Shown here piece by piece: positions 9,920 to 19,910 of a DNA stretch of 64,000 bases. Both the position numbers and the translations under genes were made by a program. The first letter of the stretch is position 1. Each line of letters starts with the position of its first letter. Under the pieces are notes generated by a model. It was not told where the DNA came from and ran no database searches. It was given only the letters and a program-made list of their open reading frames with translations. This DNA comes from Fuerstiella sp. GTDB lineage: Bacteria > Planctomycetota > Planctomycetia > Planctomycetales > Planctomycetaceae. The stretch covers positions 1-64,000 of the forward strand of contig JAQWLN010000132.1 in the NCBI GenBank assembly GCA_029247265.1, given 5' to 3'.

Positions 9920-12439
9920 ATGAACAGATCGTCAGATTTCCGGACGGGTGGCTTAGTACTGCTCGCATCCACAGTGATGTGTGGTGGACTCGCTATGGCG
10001 ATTGCCGTGCCATTACTCGGCGGTAACAAGGCCACGCCCACCAGACTGCATCCTCAACGGACAACCAGCGTTTCAGGACTGGTTCAGGGAAGTCCGACCT
10101 ACGCAGAGTTCTATTCAGGCGTGCGATATGTAACTCCTGTGGTGGCACCTTCTCCCGGGAAGATGCTAGCGGGCAGGTTGGGTGACGACACTGACGACCG
10201 GCTGGCTGACACGCGTACGGTGGATGGAGTTCATCGGCCCGACAATTTCGTACCGCGGTCTTCGGTTGTGTCTCGAGTTCCCGGGAATCCGATGAGGTCG
10301 CGTGCCACGCCCAGCGTAGATAGTCGCGATCCGTTTTCAGGCAGGCCAGTCACAAACAGTCCTGCCGCAACACCCAATAACGGGGCGATGCCGGCAGAGG
10401 CATTGGCCGAACGGGCGTTAAATAGACGTCCCGGATACTTGCCACAATCGACGTCCCGATATCGGTCGGGTGTTGCAGGCACACGTGTCACACAACCACC
10501 CGGTGCTGTATATGCTCCGATTACCGTTCATCCGGTCACTGCGAATGTCGACGGAGGGATTTTTGCGGATCAGTTGGCAACCATGACCAAACGGTTGGAA
10601 GAACTGCTTGAATCGAAAGATGCGGGTAAACAAGAATCGGCGCTTCCCCCTGTGGTTTCGGAAATTCGAAAAACACCACCGACCGGTCAAGGGGATATGA
10701 AGCCGGCAGTCGGTATCGCACAGACTCAGCAACTGATTCAGTTGAATCAAAGGTTGCACCAAATCTCTGAATCGTTTGAAAGGTTTCAGGACCAAACGCA
10801 ACGGACGGTGAATGAGATTTCAATGGGCGGGCGGCGGACTGAAATTGCATTTGAGGAAATCCGCCTGGCGCAGCGGAAGCTGGAATCTAAGATCGAACAG
10901 GCGCGTATGACGGAATCGTCACACGCCGGCGTGGTTCACCTGCCCTCGACGCCACAGGCAACCGTCCCCTCAATACCTGAGTCAGTGTCGTCATCTGCTG
11001 AGTTGCCGTTGACTGATGGTGCCAGTGCGTCCACTTCCGTTCCGTCGGCGTCTCGACGGGAAATTTCACCGCCGTCGATTCCATCGTTTTCACGCTTTGA
11101 GCTTCCATCGGGAGCAGCTGAGGAAGATCCCTTTTCCACGGCACAGGCTGAGTTGAGTGAAAACGTCGGTGAATTGCCTGCGAGCCCCACTGGCCCGACA
11201 TCGTTTTCGGTTGAATTCGGGACGAACGAACACGCGGCTTCGACGACGGACAGGGAGCCTCAACAGACTTCGCCCAAACACCGTCTGTTTAATTCGGATG
11301 AGTCATCGGGTGTGGCTCTGCCCAAATCTGTCATGGAGCAATGGAGGGATAGTGGGGACGCATTCCGCAATCATGAGATTTCTCCGCAGACGAACATCGA
11401 CAGGACGCATTCCGCGGGTGACAATAGTCAAACTGCATTACTGCTCGCGTACAAGGCACGTCGCCTGATGCGGGAAGCTGAAGAAGCGCTGGAGTCTGGT
11501 AATGCGGCACTCGCAAGCTCCCGAGCGCTTCAGGCCAGAAGTATAGCGAAGTCTGAAAGTTCACTGAAAGAACGTACGGTGAACCCGTCGATGGACAGCG
11601 AACCCGTGGACGGATTATTGCCGCTTCCACCGGTTGATGACGCGCAGACTGTCAATTCGGTCCAGGACGATGTTCAGGATTCGGACTACGATCATCACCG
11701 GGCGATCCGGATCGTTGAACAGGCACGCGCATCGATCGCTGCCGGAAAATTGCGAGAGGCGATGAAGATGGCTGATCAGGCCGAAGCTCTGGATTCGTCG
11801 TACGGACCTTCTGAGGACAGCCCCTCACGTGTGAGAGAAGATATTGCGTGGTTGGCGGGAGTGCGAACGCCTTCCGCAATTGTCAACAGGACTGCAGATG
11901 AACGTCAGCCGTCGAAACGTGCAGAGACAAGTAGCGTTCGGGATTCAGTCAAGGTGGCCCGAAGGGTGGAAGAGACGCCAGGGGCTGAGGTCACTCCTTT
12001 GATCGACCGCTCTGACCCCCCGGAACGAAACGTGGTGAAGCGTGTGGCATTTGAACACGTGTACAGCTTTGACCTCGCTGATATCGAGCCGGAATCAAAA
12101 TCCGGAACAGGAACGGAACGATCGCTCGACGGAGTACCGTGCAAGCAGTGTGGGAAGATCCATCCGGGCGGTGCATCTGTGCAACACGAGTCTGAGTCTG
12201 ATGTTGAGCCTGCAGGTCCGGAGGTGAGACGAAAGCTGTTCGCTCCCAACGAGGCTCGGCGATCAAATCGGCGTCAGCGGGACGAAACGGATGAGACGGG
12301 AGAGTCAGGCGGTAACGACGGAATCTGGGGTGAACCTGCATTTCCACGGCTTGACAAACAGCCTGATCAAAGCGAGCCCTCGACATTCCACCGATTGTCG
12401 TCTGCCATTCGACGGATTGGCCGGCCTGCCATTGAGTAG
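9920..12439 (+). CDS. Unknown membrane-anchored, largely disordered protein with C-terminal CxxC
   Basis: The 839-aa protein is not assigned to a family. A hydrophobic segment at about 11-35 would be a signal anchor. A low-complexity Ser/Pro/Thr-rich region follows. Residues around 220-345 contain heptad-like stretches (LTKRLEELLESK, QLIQLNQRLHQISESFERF) suggesting coiled coils. Two TPR-like helical pairs lie around 515-545 and 595-625 (LMREAEEALESGNAALASSRA; IVEQARASIAAGKLREAMKMAD). A Cys pair CKQCGKIHPGG near 740 could bind metal. The first ATG (9899) lies seven codons upstream, so the start is uncertain. A cell-envelope scaffold role is a guess. Confidence 0.6.
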   Translation: MNRSSDFRTGGLVLLASTVMCGGLAMAIAVPLLGGNKATPTRLHPQRTTSVSGLVQGSPTYAEFYSGVRYVTPVVAPSPGKMLAGRLGDDTDDRLADTRTVDGVHRPDNFVPRSSVVSRVPGNPMRSRATPSVDSRDPFSGRPVTNSPAATPNNGAMPAEALAERALNRRPGYLPQSTSRYRSGVAGTRVTQPPGAVYAPITVHPVTANVDGGIFADQLATMTKRLEELLESKDAGKQESALPPVVSEIRKTPPTGQGDMKPAVGIAQTQQLIQLNQRLHQISESFERFQDQTQRTVNEISMGGRRTEIAFEEIRLAQRKLESKIEQARMTESSHAGVVHLPSTPQATVPSIPESVSSSAELPLTDGASASTSVPSASRREISPPSIPSFSRFELPSGAAEEDPFSTAQAELSENVGELPASPTGPTSFSVEFGTNEHAASTTDREPQQTSPKHRLFNSDESSGVALPKSVMEQWRDSGDAFRNHEISPQTNIDRTHSAGDNSQTALLLAYKARRLMREAEEALESGNAALASSRALQARSIAKSESSLKERTVNPSMDSEPVDGLLPLPPVDDAQTVNSVQDDVQDSDYDHHRAIRIVEQARASIAAGKLREAMKMADQAEALDSSYGPSEDSPSRVREDIAWLAGVRTPSAIVNRTADERQPSKRAETSSVRDSVKVARRVEETPGAEVTPLIDRSDPPERNVVKRVAFEHVYSFDLADIEPESKSGTGTERSLDGVPCKQCGKIHPGGASVQHESESDVEPAGPEVRRKLFAPNEARRSNRRQRDETDETGESGGNDGIWGEPAFPRLDKQPDQSEPSTFHRLSSAIRRIGRPAIE

Positions 12440-12744
12440 CCGATTGCTGATGAGTCTCTGCGAATGATGCGATCCCGGCTGCCGTCGCTGAGGTGACACA
12501 CACGGTGTGTCGGTGCCGATCGTCCCGATGTTCGAAATCCGGTCGAGTGTTCAACGGCGTCGAGTGCGCATGCGGATAACGCCTCTCCGGATGGAGATCA
12601 GTACTGCGGACCAATATCCCGTTGAACGCAATTGCCGAGTGACCGGAAGGTGGTTCATTTGGGTGAGTTCGTGTAGGCTCATAGGCAATAAACTCTCCAT
12701 GTGTTCCCACAGAAACTGCGTCTTGCGCAGGGCTATCCATATTT
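12440..12744. other. Intergenic region with short hairpin
   Basis: No gene is supported in these 305 bases. A perfect 7-bp hairpin (GACACAC, ACG loop, GTGTGTC) at 12495-12511 follows the 839-aa protein gene by 55 bases. It lacks a T-tract, so a terminator is not certain. Confidence 0.35.
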
Positions 12745-14055
12745 ATGACCTCTTCAACCCGTCCACTGAAAGTCGCCATCATTGGCGGCGGTATGTTCTT
12801 CGATGAGATTATTGGTCAAAGCTTCAAGGATTTTATGCGTGGCGGCATTGCCGGCTCGCTGACAAGTATTGGCATGAGCCACCTGGCGCCAACGGTTGCC
12901 GGGATTGAAATTGACGTCTGTGCTGTGGGTACTCGCAGTGAGAAGAGTGGTACGGCCGGGCGTATTGTCGACTGGTTTGCACAGGAATTTCCGGACCGTT
13001 CGATCGCAGCCTGTTACGGAGACGCGGTCTGGCTGGATATTCTGAATCGTCACCAGCCGGACGTGTTGTTTGTGGCGACGCCCGACAATGTGCATGCTGA
13101 GCCAATTCTGGCAGCGCTGGCTGCCGGGGTTGATGTCGTGACTGAAAAGCCTCTGTGTCTGACGACCCAGGATGCTGATCAGATCATTGACGCGGCTGCT
13201 GAACTGCAGCGAATCGTTGCAGTGGATATGCACAAGAGATACGACCCGTTCGTACGGGAAATGATGACGAAGGCCCCAGAGCAATATGGCCCTGTCAACC
13301 GAATTCGGGCAGTACTTGAGGAGCCGCTGGAAGTCAGCACGGAGATTTTTGCGTGGGCAGAGGAAAGCAATCCGTTTGCATACGTGGGGTGTCACTGGCT
13401 GGACGTGGTGCATCACTACATGGACGTCAAGCCAGTCTCAGTGTTTGCAACGGGCCAGAAGAATCTTCTGCTGCACTGGGACGAACATCATCAGGAAATC
13501 GCCCGTCGTCGTGGCGTGGATGCAGCGTCGTTTAAGCGGCAGGGGGCCATCAATACGTGGGACAGCATGGATGTCGCTGTGACATACGACAACGGGATGA
13601 GAGGAGACTACAACAACAACTGGATTAATCCGGAAGAATTCGAAGGGGCCGTGAACCAGGAAATTGAACTCTATGGTATTTACGGTCGCGGCATTGTGGA
13701 TCAACAGGAGCGCGGCTATCGCGAGGCGATCATTGGTGACGGATCGCGAACTCGCAATCCGTCCTTCGGTGGTCGCATCAGGCACCACGGGGGTAACCTC
13801 GAAATCTTTGGCTACGGCAAGGCGTCCATCACAGCGGGCCTGCTGGCGATTATTCGGCGGCGAATTATTGGTGAATCGATGGAGGCTGTGGCAGACACCT
13901 ATCCAACAGCCGCCAGTCAGCGCGAGATTGTTCAGGTCATTGAAGCGGCATCTGTTGTTGCCGAGAAGAATTTCGAGTGTTTTCGGGAGGGGCGGGGCAC
14001 ACCTGTCACTGCGCTTCTGAACGCGGACGGATTTGACATTGTTGGCGAAAAATAG
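12745..14055 (+). CDS. Gfo/Idh/MocA-family NAD(P)-dependent oxidoreductase
   Basis: The 436-aa protein begins with a Rossmann fold (VAIIGGGMFF at about 10-19) and has the family motif EKPLC at E134-K135-P136, whose Lys contacts substrate. A GCHWLDVVHHYMD segment near 212-224 occupies the position of the conserved catalytic His region. Members oxidise or epimerise sugars, inositols and related polyols, usually in the cytoplasm. There is no Tat or Sec signal, unlike many planctomycete paralogues. The next gene is a DUF1501 protein 146 bases downstream in the same direction, but co-transcription is not clear. The substrate is unknown. No strong ribosome binding site is visible before ATG 12745. 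Confidence 0.85.
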   Translation: MTSSTRPLKVAIIGGGMFFDEIIGQSFKDFMRGGIAGSLTSIGMSHLAPTVAGIEIDVCAVGTRSEKSGTAGRIVDWFAQEFPDRSIAACYGDAVWLDILNRHQPDVLFVATPDNVHAEPILAALAAGVDVVTEKPLCLTTQDADQIIDAAAELQRIVAVDMHKRYDPFVREMMTKAPEQYGPVNRIRAVLEEPLEVSTEIFAWAEESNPFAYVGCHWLDVVHHYMDVKPVSVFATGQKNLLLHWDEHHQEIARRRGVDAASFKRQGAINTWDSMDVAVTYDNGMRGDYNNNWINPEEFEGAVNQEIELYGIYGRGIVDQQERGYREAIIGDGSRTRNPSFGGRIRHHGGNLEIFGYGKASITAGLLAIIRRRIIGESMEAVADTYPTAASQREIVQVIEAASVVAEKNFECFREGRGTPVTALLNADGFDIVGEK

Positions 14056-14201
14056 CGGTGCGGGCAAATGCGTGCCGGAATGAAACACATGCAGATCAGT
14101 GCAGAAAGGTTCACGTCGACTGCAGGCATGTGTTACAATAGATCCTCCGATTGCGACCCCTCGTTCCCAGCCTTCCAGCGCACCGCCCACAGATCGACGC
14201 C

Positions 14202-15539
14202 ATGGCACTGCCTCCACCGCCAGCTTCTGAAGTTCTGCCACGCCGGGAGGTGCTTCGCATCGGTGCTGTCAGCATTCTGGGAACGGCGACCTCCGCGGCC
14301 GAGAACGTCAGAATCTCTCCCGACGGTGGCAGTTGTATTTTCATGATGCTGCAGGGAGGGCTTAGTCAGATTGATCTATGGGATCCGAAACCGCAGGCCG
14401 TTTCTGAAATTCGAGGCCCGTTTCAGCAGATTTCCACGACCGTACCGGGGATGGAATTCGGCGAGCTAATGTCTCACTCCGCCGAAGTCGCCGGTGATTT
14501 GTGTGTCATTCGATCGATGACGCACAAGTTTACCAACCATATTGCAGGCACATACATCACCCTCACAGGATCCACAAAACAGCAGGATCGCGATCGCGAG
14601 GCACATGGGGACGATTTCCCCGGTCCCGGAGGTGTTTTGAATCAGCTGCGACCTTTGAACTCCACAGATCATGTGCCACGATGCATCTCGTTGCCAAACT
14701 GGCTCAGCATTCCCGGACCGTCTAATCGCATGCCTGGTCAGTTTGCGGGTTTCCTTGGCGGTGTGCGCGATCCGTTTCTGCTGGAGGGAGATCCGTCGAA
14801 AAAGGATTATAGTCCACTGTCGCTGTCGCTGCCGGACGGGGTTAATGGCAGTCGCATGAGCACTCGCATTGGTCTGGCTCGCCAGCTGGACTCGGCCGCA
14901 GCGTATCTTGAACGAGAGGTCAGTCAGCGGCACGACCACCTGCAGCAGGTCGCCTACGATCTGGTTGCCAGCGGCACAATTCGGAAAGCGTTGAACCTGT
15001 CTGAAGAGTCTCACGCTGTTCGTGACCGCTACGGACGTAATCGCGTCGGCCAGTCGCTGCTGTTGGCTCGACGACTGGTGGAAGCTGGAGTGCAGTTTGT
15101 TGGTTTTAACGAATTCAACCAGAAGTGGGATACTCACGGCGGGCTGGAGGGACGCTACAAACAGATCGTTCCCGAGATCGATCGTGGGTTCGCAACTCTT
15201 GTCGCTGATCTCAAAGACCGTGGCCTGCTGGATACTACAATGGTCGTCAACGCCGGTGAATTCGGTCGGACGCCACAGGTGAATAACAAAGCCGGACGGG
15301 ATCACTGGCCCAACGTTTATTCGACCGTACTGGCCGGCGGAGGGATTCGAGGCGGAATGGTCATGGGGGCCAGTGATTCGAAGGGGGCTGAAGTACTGTC
15401 TTCCCCCGTTAGTCCCGCCGATGTGCTGTCAACGATGTGGCAGTCGCTGGGCATTCCTCCGAACATCACCATCCATGACCGCCTTGCAAGGCCGATGCCG
15501 GTGTCAGAGGGTCGAGTGCTGCACGAATGCCTGTCGTAG
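14202..15539 (+). CDS. DUF1501 secreted protein (sulfatase-fold-like)
   Basis: The 445-aa protein belongs to the DUF1501 family, abundant in planctomycetes. Typical phrases are MMLQGGLSQIDLWDPKP near 50, AGEFGRTP near 350 and GRDHWPNVYSTVLAGGGIRGG. The fold is related to alkaline phosphatases and sulfatases, but the enzymatic role is not established. A weak Tat-like start (RREVLRIG) follows the chosen ATG. The start is uncertain because an in-frame GTG/ATG run begins at 14151. Unlike the copy at 46231-47655, it has no DUF1549/DUF1553 partner next to it. Confidence 0.85.
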   Translation: MALPPPPASEVLPRREVLRIGAVSILGTATSAAENVRISPDGGSCIFMMLQGGLSQIDLWDPKPQAVSEIRGPFQQISTTVPGMEFGELMSHSAEVAGDLCVIRSMTHKFTNHIAGTYITLTGSTKQQDRDREAHGDDFPGPGGVLNQLRPLNSTDHVPRCISLPNWLSIPGPSNRMPGQFAGFLGGVRDPFLLEGDPSKKDYSPLSLSLPDGVNGSRMSTRIGLARQLDSAAAYLEREVSQRHDHLQQVAYDLVASGTIRKALNLSEESHAVRDRYGRNRVGQSLLLARRLVEAGVQFVGFNEFNQKWDTHGGLEGRYKQIVPEIDRGFATLVADLKDRGLLDTTMVVNAGEFGRTPQVNNKAGRDHWPNVYSTVLAGGGIRGGMVMGASDSKGAEVLSSPVSPADVLSTMWQSLGIPPNITIHDRLARPMPVSEGRVLHECLS

Positions 15540-15566
15540 CCGCGGAAACACGCCCTGGCACATCCG

Positions 15567-16940
15567 TCACACCTCGATCGGTCCTTCCTGGCGAGCGCGG
15601 CGGTACAGCGTCTTCCATCGGTCGGATCCGTCATTCGGCAGCAGGCGAGTATCAGCTCCGGCTTCGTAGTACGGATACTTTCCCTGGTTGGCAGCTGTGA
15701 GCATGAAATTCACTTTGCCGTTGTTAGCCGTGTACATTCGACGACCGCTGCTCCACGTTGTTTCGATCAGTCGCTGCGGTTCCGGCCTCGCGTCAGGCCT
15801 GGCAACCTTTAGTTTTTCGACAGCGTCCCAGTCCACTTCGTAGCCGATGCCTGGCTGGTTTGGCACATCAGCATGTCCATTGGAAAGTCTGATGGGTGTC
15901 TTCAACAGATCGTTTTCAAACAGTTGATGGCAATTGACAGCGGGCCATCTGGCCTGCCTGAGCACGCCGCCGAAGTGCAGTGAAAACGCAGCCGTCATTC
16001 CGGCCCCGACCAGTTGCAGCCAGAACAGCATCTCCACTTCTTCGCAGAAATTTCCCGCAGCCGTCAGTTCTGAAGCTCCGTGGCCTGCGACGAAGCCGTC
16101 ACAACAACCGGACTCGACCACTTTTCGAGGAGAAGGGTTGCCGTAATGCATCGCAATCTGGACTCGTGTGGCGTCACAAATGCGTCGATTTCCCTCAACG
16201 TCGCTTTGGGGTATGGGGGTCTCGTAGATGTCGACCTGTGGATACTTGGCAATTTTTCTAATAATCGGCAGCCCCTTCTCGGCCGTCAGTAACGTGTCGT
16301 TGAAGTCCATATCGATCTTGAAATCAGTCGGCAGGTCGATCGTGGCTGTCTCAAGCTGATGATAGATATCGAACCAGGGGCGACCTTTTGTTTTGTAGGA
16401 CATGTAACCGAGGCGCAGTGCTTCCTGGCATTCGGACGCCATGTCTGCTGCGGAAGTATCGATGTTCCACCAACTTAGTGGAGTCGTACTGTGGATCCGG
16501 TGGCCGAGCAGCGCGTGTACCGGCACTCGTGCCGTTCGGCCGACAGCGTCAAACATTGCCATCTGCAGCCCGGCGCCGAGAGTATCATCCCACATCAATT
16601 CAATCGCGCTTTTGCCGATGACGCGATTGACGTCCTGTTCAGATGGCACTCCCCACGTGTAGTACAGCATCGTTTCGCCAGTGCCAACGTGACCGGATTT
16701 GAGTTCAACACGGCACAGTTCGATGTAGCGCCAGTGAGGTATTTCGCGATCCATGTTACGCCGCGGCGTGGGGCGAAACTCCAGTTTTACTGTGGTTCGG
16801 TCGACACTCACGACTTCAAAGTGTTTCTCGCTGGCGGCTGCACCGTCAGCAAAAACACCTCGACGACTGCCCGCGGCAAGAGCGGCCACCGAAAAAATAT
16901 TTGCGCTTCGCTTCAGAAACTCACGTCGATTCGCAATCAT
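15567..16940 (-). CDS. Enolase-superfamily protein (mandelate racemase/muconate cycloisomerase type), Tat-exported
   Basis: The 457-aa protein has a Tat signal NRREFLKRS at residues 4-12 followed by a hydrophobic stretch. The barrel shows K183-T-K185 (KxK base motif), IDMDFND at 209-215 and DIYETPIPQ with E240, matching the first two metal ligands. The usual third acidic ligand is not evident: QIAMHYGNP follows, with His and Asn there. The protein might use a divergent ligand set or be inactive. Superfamily members abstract alpha protons from carboxylic acids, mostly sugar acids. The gene is divergent from a creatininase-like gene with only 31 bases between start codons, so the pair likely shares a regulatory region. 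Confidence 0.82.
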   Translation of the reverse strand: MIANRREFLKRSANIFSVAALAAGSRRGVFADGAAASEKHFEVVSVDRTTVKLEFRPTPRRNMDREIPHWRYIELCRVELKSGHVGTGETMLYYTWGVPSEQDVNRVIGKSAIELMWDDTLGAGLQMAMFDAVGRTARVPVHALLGHRIHSTTPLSWWNIDTSAADMASECQEALRLGYMSYKTKGRPWFDIYHQLETATIDLPTDFKIDMDFNDTLLTAEKGLPIIRKIAKYPQVDIYETPIPQSDVEGNRRICDATRVQIAMHYGNPSPRKVVESGCCDGFVAGHGASELTAAGNFCEEVEMLFWLQLVGAGMTAAFSLHFGGVLRQARWPAVNCHQLFENDLLKTPIRLSNGHADVPNQPGIGYEVDWDAVEKLKVARPDARPEPQRLIETTWSSGRRMYTANNGKVNFMLTAANQGKYPYYEAGADTRLLPNDGSDRWKTLYRRARQEGPIEV

Positions 16941-16971
16941 TCCGGTCCTCACAGACAAAAAGGATGAAAAC

Positions 16972-17685
16972 ATGGCACAATACGACCAACTGTTGCTGCA
17001 CAAGCATAGTCGACGCGAGTTTCGAACACGAATGAACAGCGGCGAGTTGAAAGCCTGCATCATTCCCGTGGCGGCGATCGAACAGCATCTCGAACACCTG
17101 GCTATGGAACACGATTGGCGGAGCGCCAATCACATCGCGATTCAGGTGGCCAGAAAACTGTCACCATCGGTGCTGGTAGCTCAGGGTGTCATGGCAGGCA
17201 TCAGCGAGCACCACATGAAACATCCAGGTACTCTGACGCTGTCGCCGGCAACTTTCCTTGCCGTTCTGGGAGATCTGATTGACAGCGTTGTTCGTGCCGG
17301 ATTCACAAACATTCTGGTACTGAACGGACATGGCGGAAACATCGTTCCCTGCAACGGTGTCTGGGATCAGATGCTGCGACGGTTTCAGGTTAACCTTCAG
17401 TTTCTTCCGTACTGGGATGTGCTTACGTCTGAGGACGCTGAACTGCTGGAGACGAAACGGATTCCCGGTCATGCGCAGGAATTCGAAACCGCGTTTGCCC
17501 TCGCTGCGTTTCCAGACAACGTTCGCCCGGATGCCGTGTCTGATCAACCTGACCCGGAACCAGCAACGGCGACGGCAGAACCCGGCGCCGAGCTGATCGA
17601 TCGCACGGTCGAACGAGTTGCGGAGTTTGTGGAGCAAATGATCAGTGGAGAGAATACAGCCGAAATCCCCGCATTCTTCAAATGA
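16972..17685 (+). CDS. Creatininase-family amidohydrolase
   Basis: The 237-aa protein carries the creatininase metal-binding signature in the form AIEQHLEHLAMEHDW (E37, H39, H42, D48) and the LNGHGGN motif near 119-125. The family includes creatinine amidohydrolase, formamide hydrolases of riboflavin/F420 synthesis and MftE peptidases, all cytoplasmic metal-dependent hydrolases. ATG 16972 has a good Shine-Dalgarno sequence (AAAGGATG) just upstream, so the longer frame from 16753 is rejected. It is divergent from the enolase-type gene. The usual family motif has Gly-Pro-His after Glu-x-His; here Leu-Glu-His replaces it, so the substrate is unclear. Confidence 0.83.
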   Translation: MAQYDQLLLHKHSRREFRTRMNSGELKACIIPVAAIEQHLEHLAMEHDWRSANHIAIQVARKLSPSVLVAQGVMAGISEHHMKHPGTLTLSPATFLAVLGDLIDSVVRAGFTNILVLNGHGGNIVPCNGVWDQMLRRFQVNLQFLPYWDVLTSEDAELLETKRIPGHAQEFETAFALAAFPDNVRPDAVSDQPDPEPATATAEPGAELIDRTVERVAEFVEQMISGENTAEIPAFFK

Positions 17686-18057
17686 TGATCGAAGGCAGAC
17701 TATGCCATGAATCATGAGTCGACAGAGGCATGATTGAAATCGGGGCGACCGCTCGAGTGACCGTCGATTCGGCGTCGAAGACAGGCAGGATAGCTGAAAT
17801 CTCAGGCATATCGGGGATGGGGGACGTTGTTGGAAAGGCACGAGTGCATATTCGAGCAACGTGACTTCTGGCACGCATCATCGGATCAACAGCGCCAGCT
17901 TGCGTGAGCCGTGCGGTCGAACAAAGCCGATCGTTAAAACTGCCACGTAATCAGACTTCCCCGACTCACCTGGTTATTTCTGATAGCAGCCCGAATTGCG
18001 GCAGCTCATAATAGCATGAGCGTCGCTTGGGTTGCTTTGGGATGAAGGTGTCGTCTG
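17686..18057. other. Intergenic region, nothing recognised
   Basis: These 372 bases lie between two plus-strand genes. No coding frame, strong terminator or promoter pair was recognised. Confidence 0.35.
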
Positions 18058-19560
18058 ATGTTGCAGTTTCTAATTCTTATCATGTGCTGTGTCGCTGCCA
18101 CCTCAGACTTCTGCAGCACTGCCTGCAGTCAGGTTGTACAGAATCCGGTGCGTTCCGGCGTTGACGCCGCAGGGGCTCGGCCGGGACAGACCGATTTCCG
18201 ACGAATGATGCATGGCGCCCCTGGATCGGGGCATGGGGCACGTCATCGATCGGGGGTACAGGTTGTGGTGCCTGGGCCAATACCAATTCCGTCTTTAGGA
18301 CGGGGCGGCGTCTATGGACATTCGAGTGCTCAATACAGCGTTCCACAAATCGATTCGCCATCGAACATGACCGTGCGCACATATTCTTCCCGGCCAGACT
18401 CAACACATTACTCCACGCCACCAGTGCTCAATTACACTACGCCACCAGTGTACAACGACAGTCGTCATTATGACGGCAGCAGGTATCCTGCAGTGCATTA
18501 CGGTGTTTCGCCGGGGGCATATTTTCCGGGCAGTCTGCACCCTTACGATCAGGCTCGCATTGATCAGGGTCTGCCGGTTCGATATCCACCGGGCTATGGA
18601 CTGCAGGATGGCGGAAGTGTCGCTCCGGCAGTTGTGTCGCCATACGGAGGTTTATCCCGCGCGCCGATTCCGAGGCCGGCCCCTCACGTTCATCCTCGCG
18701 ATGTCCCGGTGCCCTACTCCGCTGTTCCCTCAGTGTCCGAGTATGGCATGAGCATGAGTTCCGCGTTGCCAGTGGATCGACGCCCCACTGTGGACGAATT
18801 TGCAGTCGACACGGCAGAAGGCCAGCAGGCCGAGGTTGGAGTCGTCGAACTCATTCGCAGCCTGAGAAGTCAGACGTCCGGTGATATGGATTTTCGCCGT
18901 CAGAATTACCCATCTGCTGAGACGTTCTATCGAACCGCCACTGAGACGGCACCTTCCCGACGAGCACCGTGGCTTCGCCTGGCGTGGGCGCAGCTGGCTC
19001 AGCAGCAATTCGCCGATGCCACGGTCAGTTTGAAAACGGCTCTGCACATGAACGATGACGCCGCGAAGTTCTGGATTTCGGGCGGTCTGCTGTTTGGGGA
19101 TGGTATTGATATGGCCGCAGGTGCCCAGAACGAACTGCTCTGGGAGTGGCTGCAGGAACGTCCCAATTCCACGGATCGGCTGCTGCTGACGGCTGCATTT
19201 CAACAGCTGCTCGGATATACCGGTGTGGCTCGGGAAGTGCTTGCAGTGTCTCAGCAGAACGGTTTGCCGGAAGGGCTGCACAGTGAGATGTTGAAAACGT
19301 TCGTGGACGCTAATCACGACAGAGAACTGAATGCCTTGCCAGCGTTCGCCACGCCGTTGACGACCATCGACGATGCCGACACGAAAGATGTTCCCGTTCC
19401 AGAGAACGCTGGCGTTTTGACTCTGCCCGGAGCTACCGGACCGGCCGAGCCGCCTTCAGTCCCCCTCATACCTCAGCGACTTGGTCCAGCCAGGCAGGAT
19501 TCGGAATTGCCTTCTGCCCATGTGCCCGGCATTCCGGAGCCAACGCCGATTCCTGACTGA
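18058..19560 (+). CDS. Secreted TPR-like protein of unknown function
   Basis: The 500-aa protein starts with a signal peptide (hydrophobic residues 2-22). Residues about 25-260 form a Pro/Tyr/Ser/His-rich low-complexity region with short degenerate repeats (YTTPPVYN, YSTPPVLN). Residues about 270-420 contain two or three TPR-like helix pairs, for example YPSAETFYRTATETAPSRRA and FADATVSLKTALHMNDDAA. The C-terminus is again Pro-rich. TPR regions bind proteins, so a periplasmic scaffold role is possible but not shown. It resembles other planctomycete envelope proteins only in style. The start follows a gene-free stretch and has no rival. Confidence 0.65.
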   Translation: MLQFLILIMCCVAATSDFCSTACSQVVQNPVRSGVDAAGARPGQTDFRRMMHGAPGSGHGARHRSGVQVVVPGPIPIPSLGRGGVYGHSSAQYSVPQIDSPSNMTVRTYSSRPDSTHYSTPPVLNYTTPPVYNDSRHYDGSRYPAVHYGVSPGAYFPGSLHPYDQARIDQGLPVRYPPGYGLQDGGSVAPAVVSPYGGLSRAPIPRPAPHVHPRDVPVPYSAVPSVSEYGMSMSSALPVDRRPTVDEFAVDTAEGQQAEVGVVELIRSLRSQTSGDMDFRRQNYPSAETFYRTATETAPSRRAPWLRLAWAQLAQQQFADATVSLKTALHMNDDAAKFWISGGLLFGDGIDMAAGAQNELLWEWLQERPNSTDRLLLTAAFQQLLGYTGVAREVLAVSQQNGLPEGLHSEMLKTFVDANHDRELNALPAFATPLTTIDDADTKDVPVPENAGVLTLPGATGPAEPPSVPLIPQRLGPARQDSELPSAHVPGIPEPTPIPD

Positions 19561-19910
19561 CTTGGTGTGTGGCGTCGATTTCCGACTGCTGACAGCACGT
19601 TCATCAGGGTTTTCCCCCGCCAGTACGGGCAGCCGCTCCTTCCGAATGAAACAGGTGTGACGGCTGAGGTCCGGTCGGCGATCGCGGCGCGGCACATTCT
19701 GCTGGAATGAGCTTGCCACCCGGACTCTCGTAGTCCGATAGAAACGGCATGGTTGTTCGGCAATTACTGCCGCCAACCAAGCCTGTATTCTCGAATGGAA
19801 CGAGAGCCTGTCTCAAGCCGAGTTTTTTCGGCCACTGTTACCTGTCATATCGACAACTTGCGGACGGAGCCGCGCCTCAGGATGTTCACTTTCCCACGGA
19901 GAGTACGTTG
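19561..19910. other. Intergenic region upstream of the Deg protease
   Basis: The protease frame stays open back to 19749, but that extension lacks family character. No other gene is supported, and no promoter pair is convincing. Confidence 0.35.
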
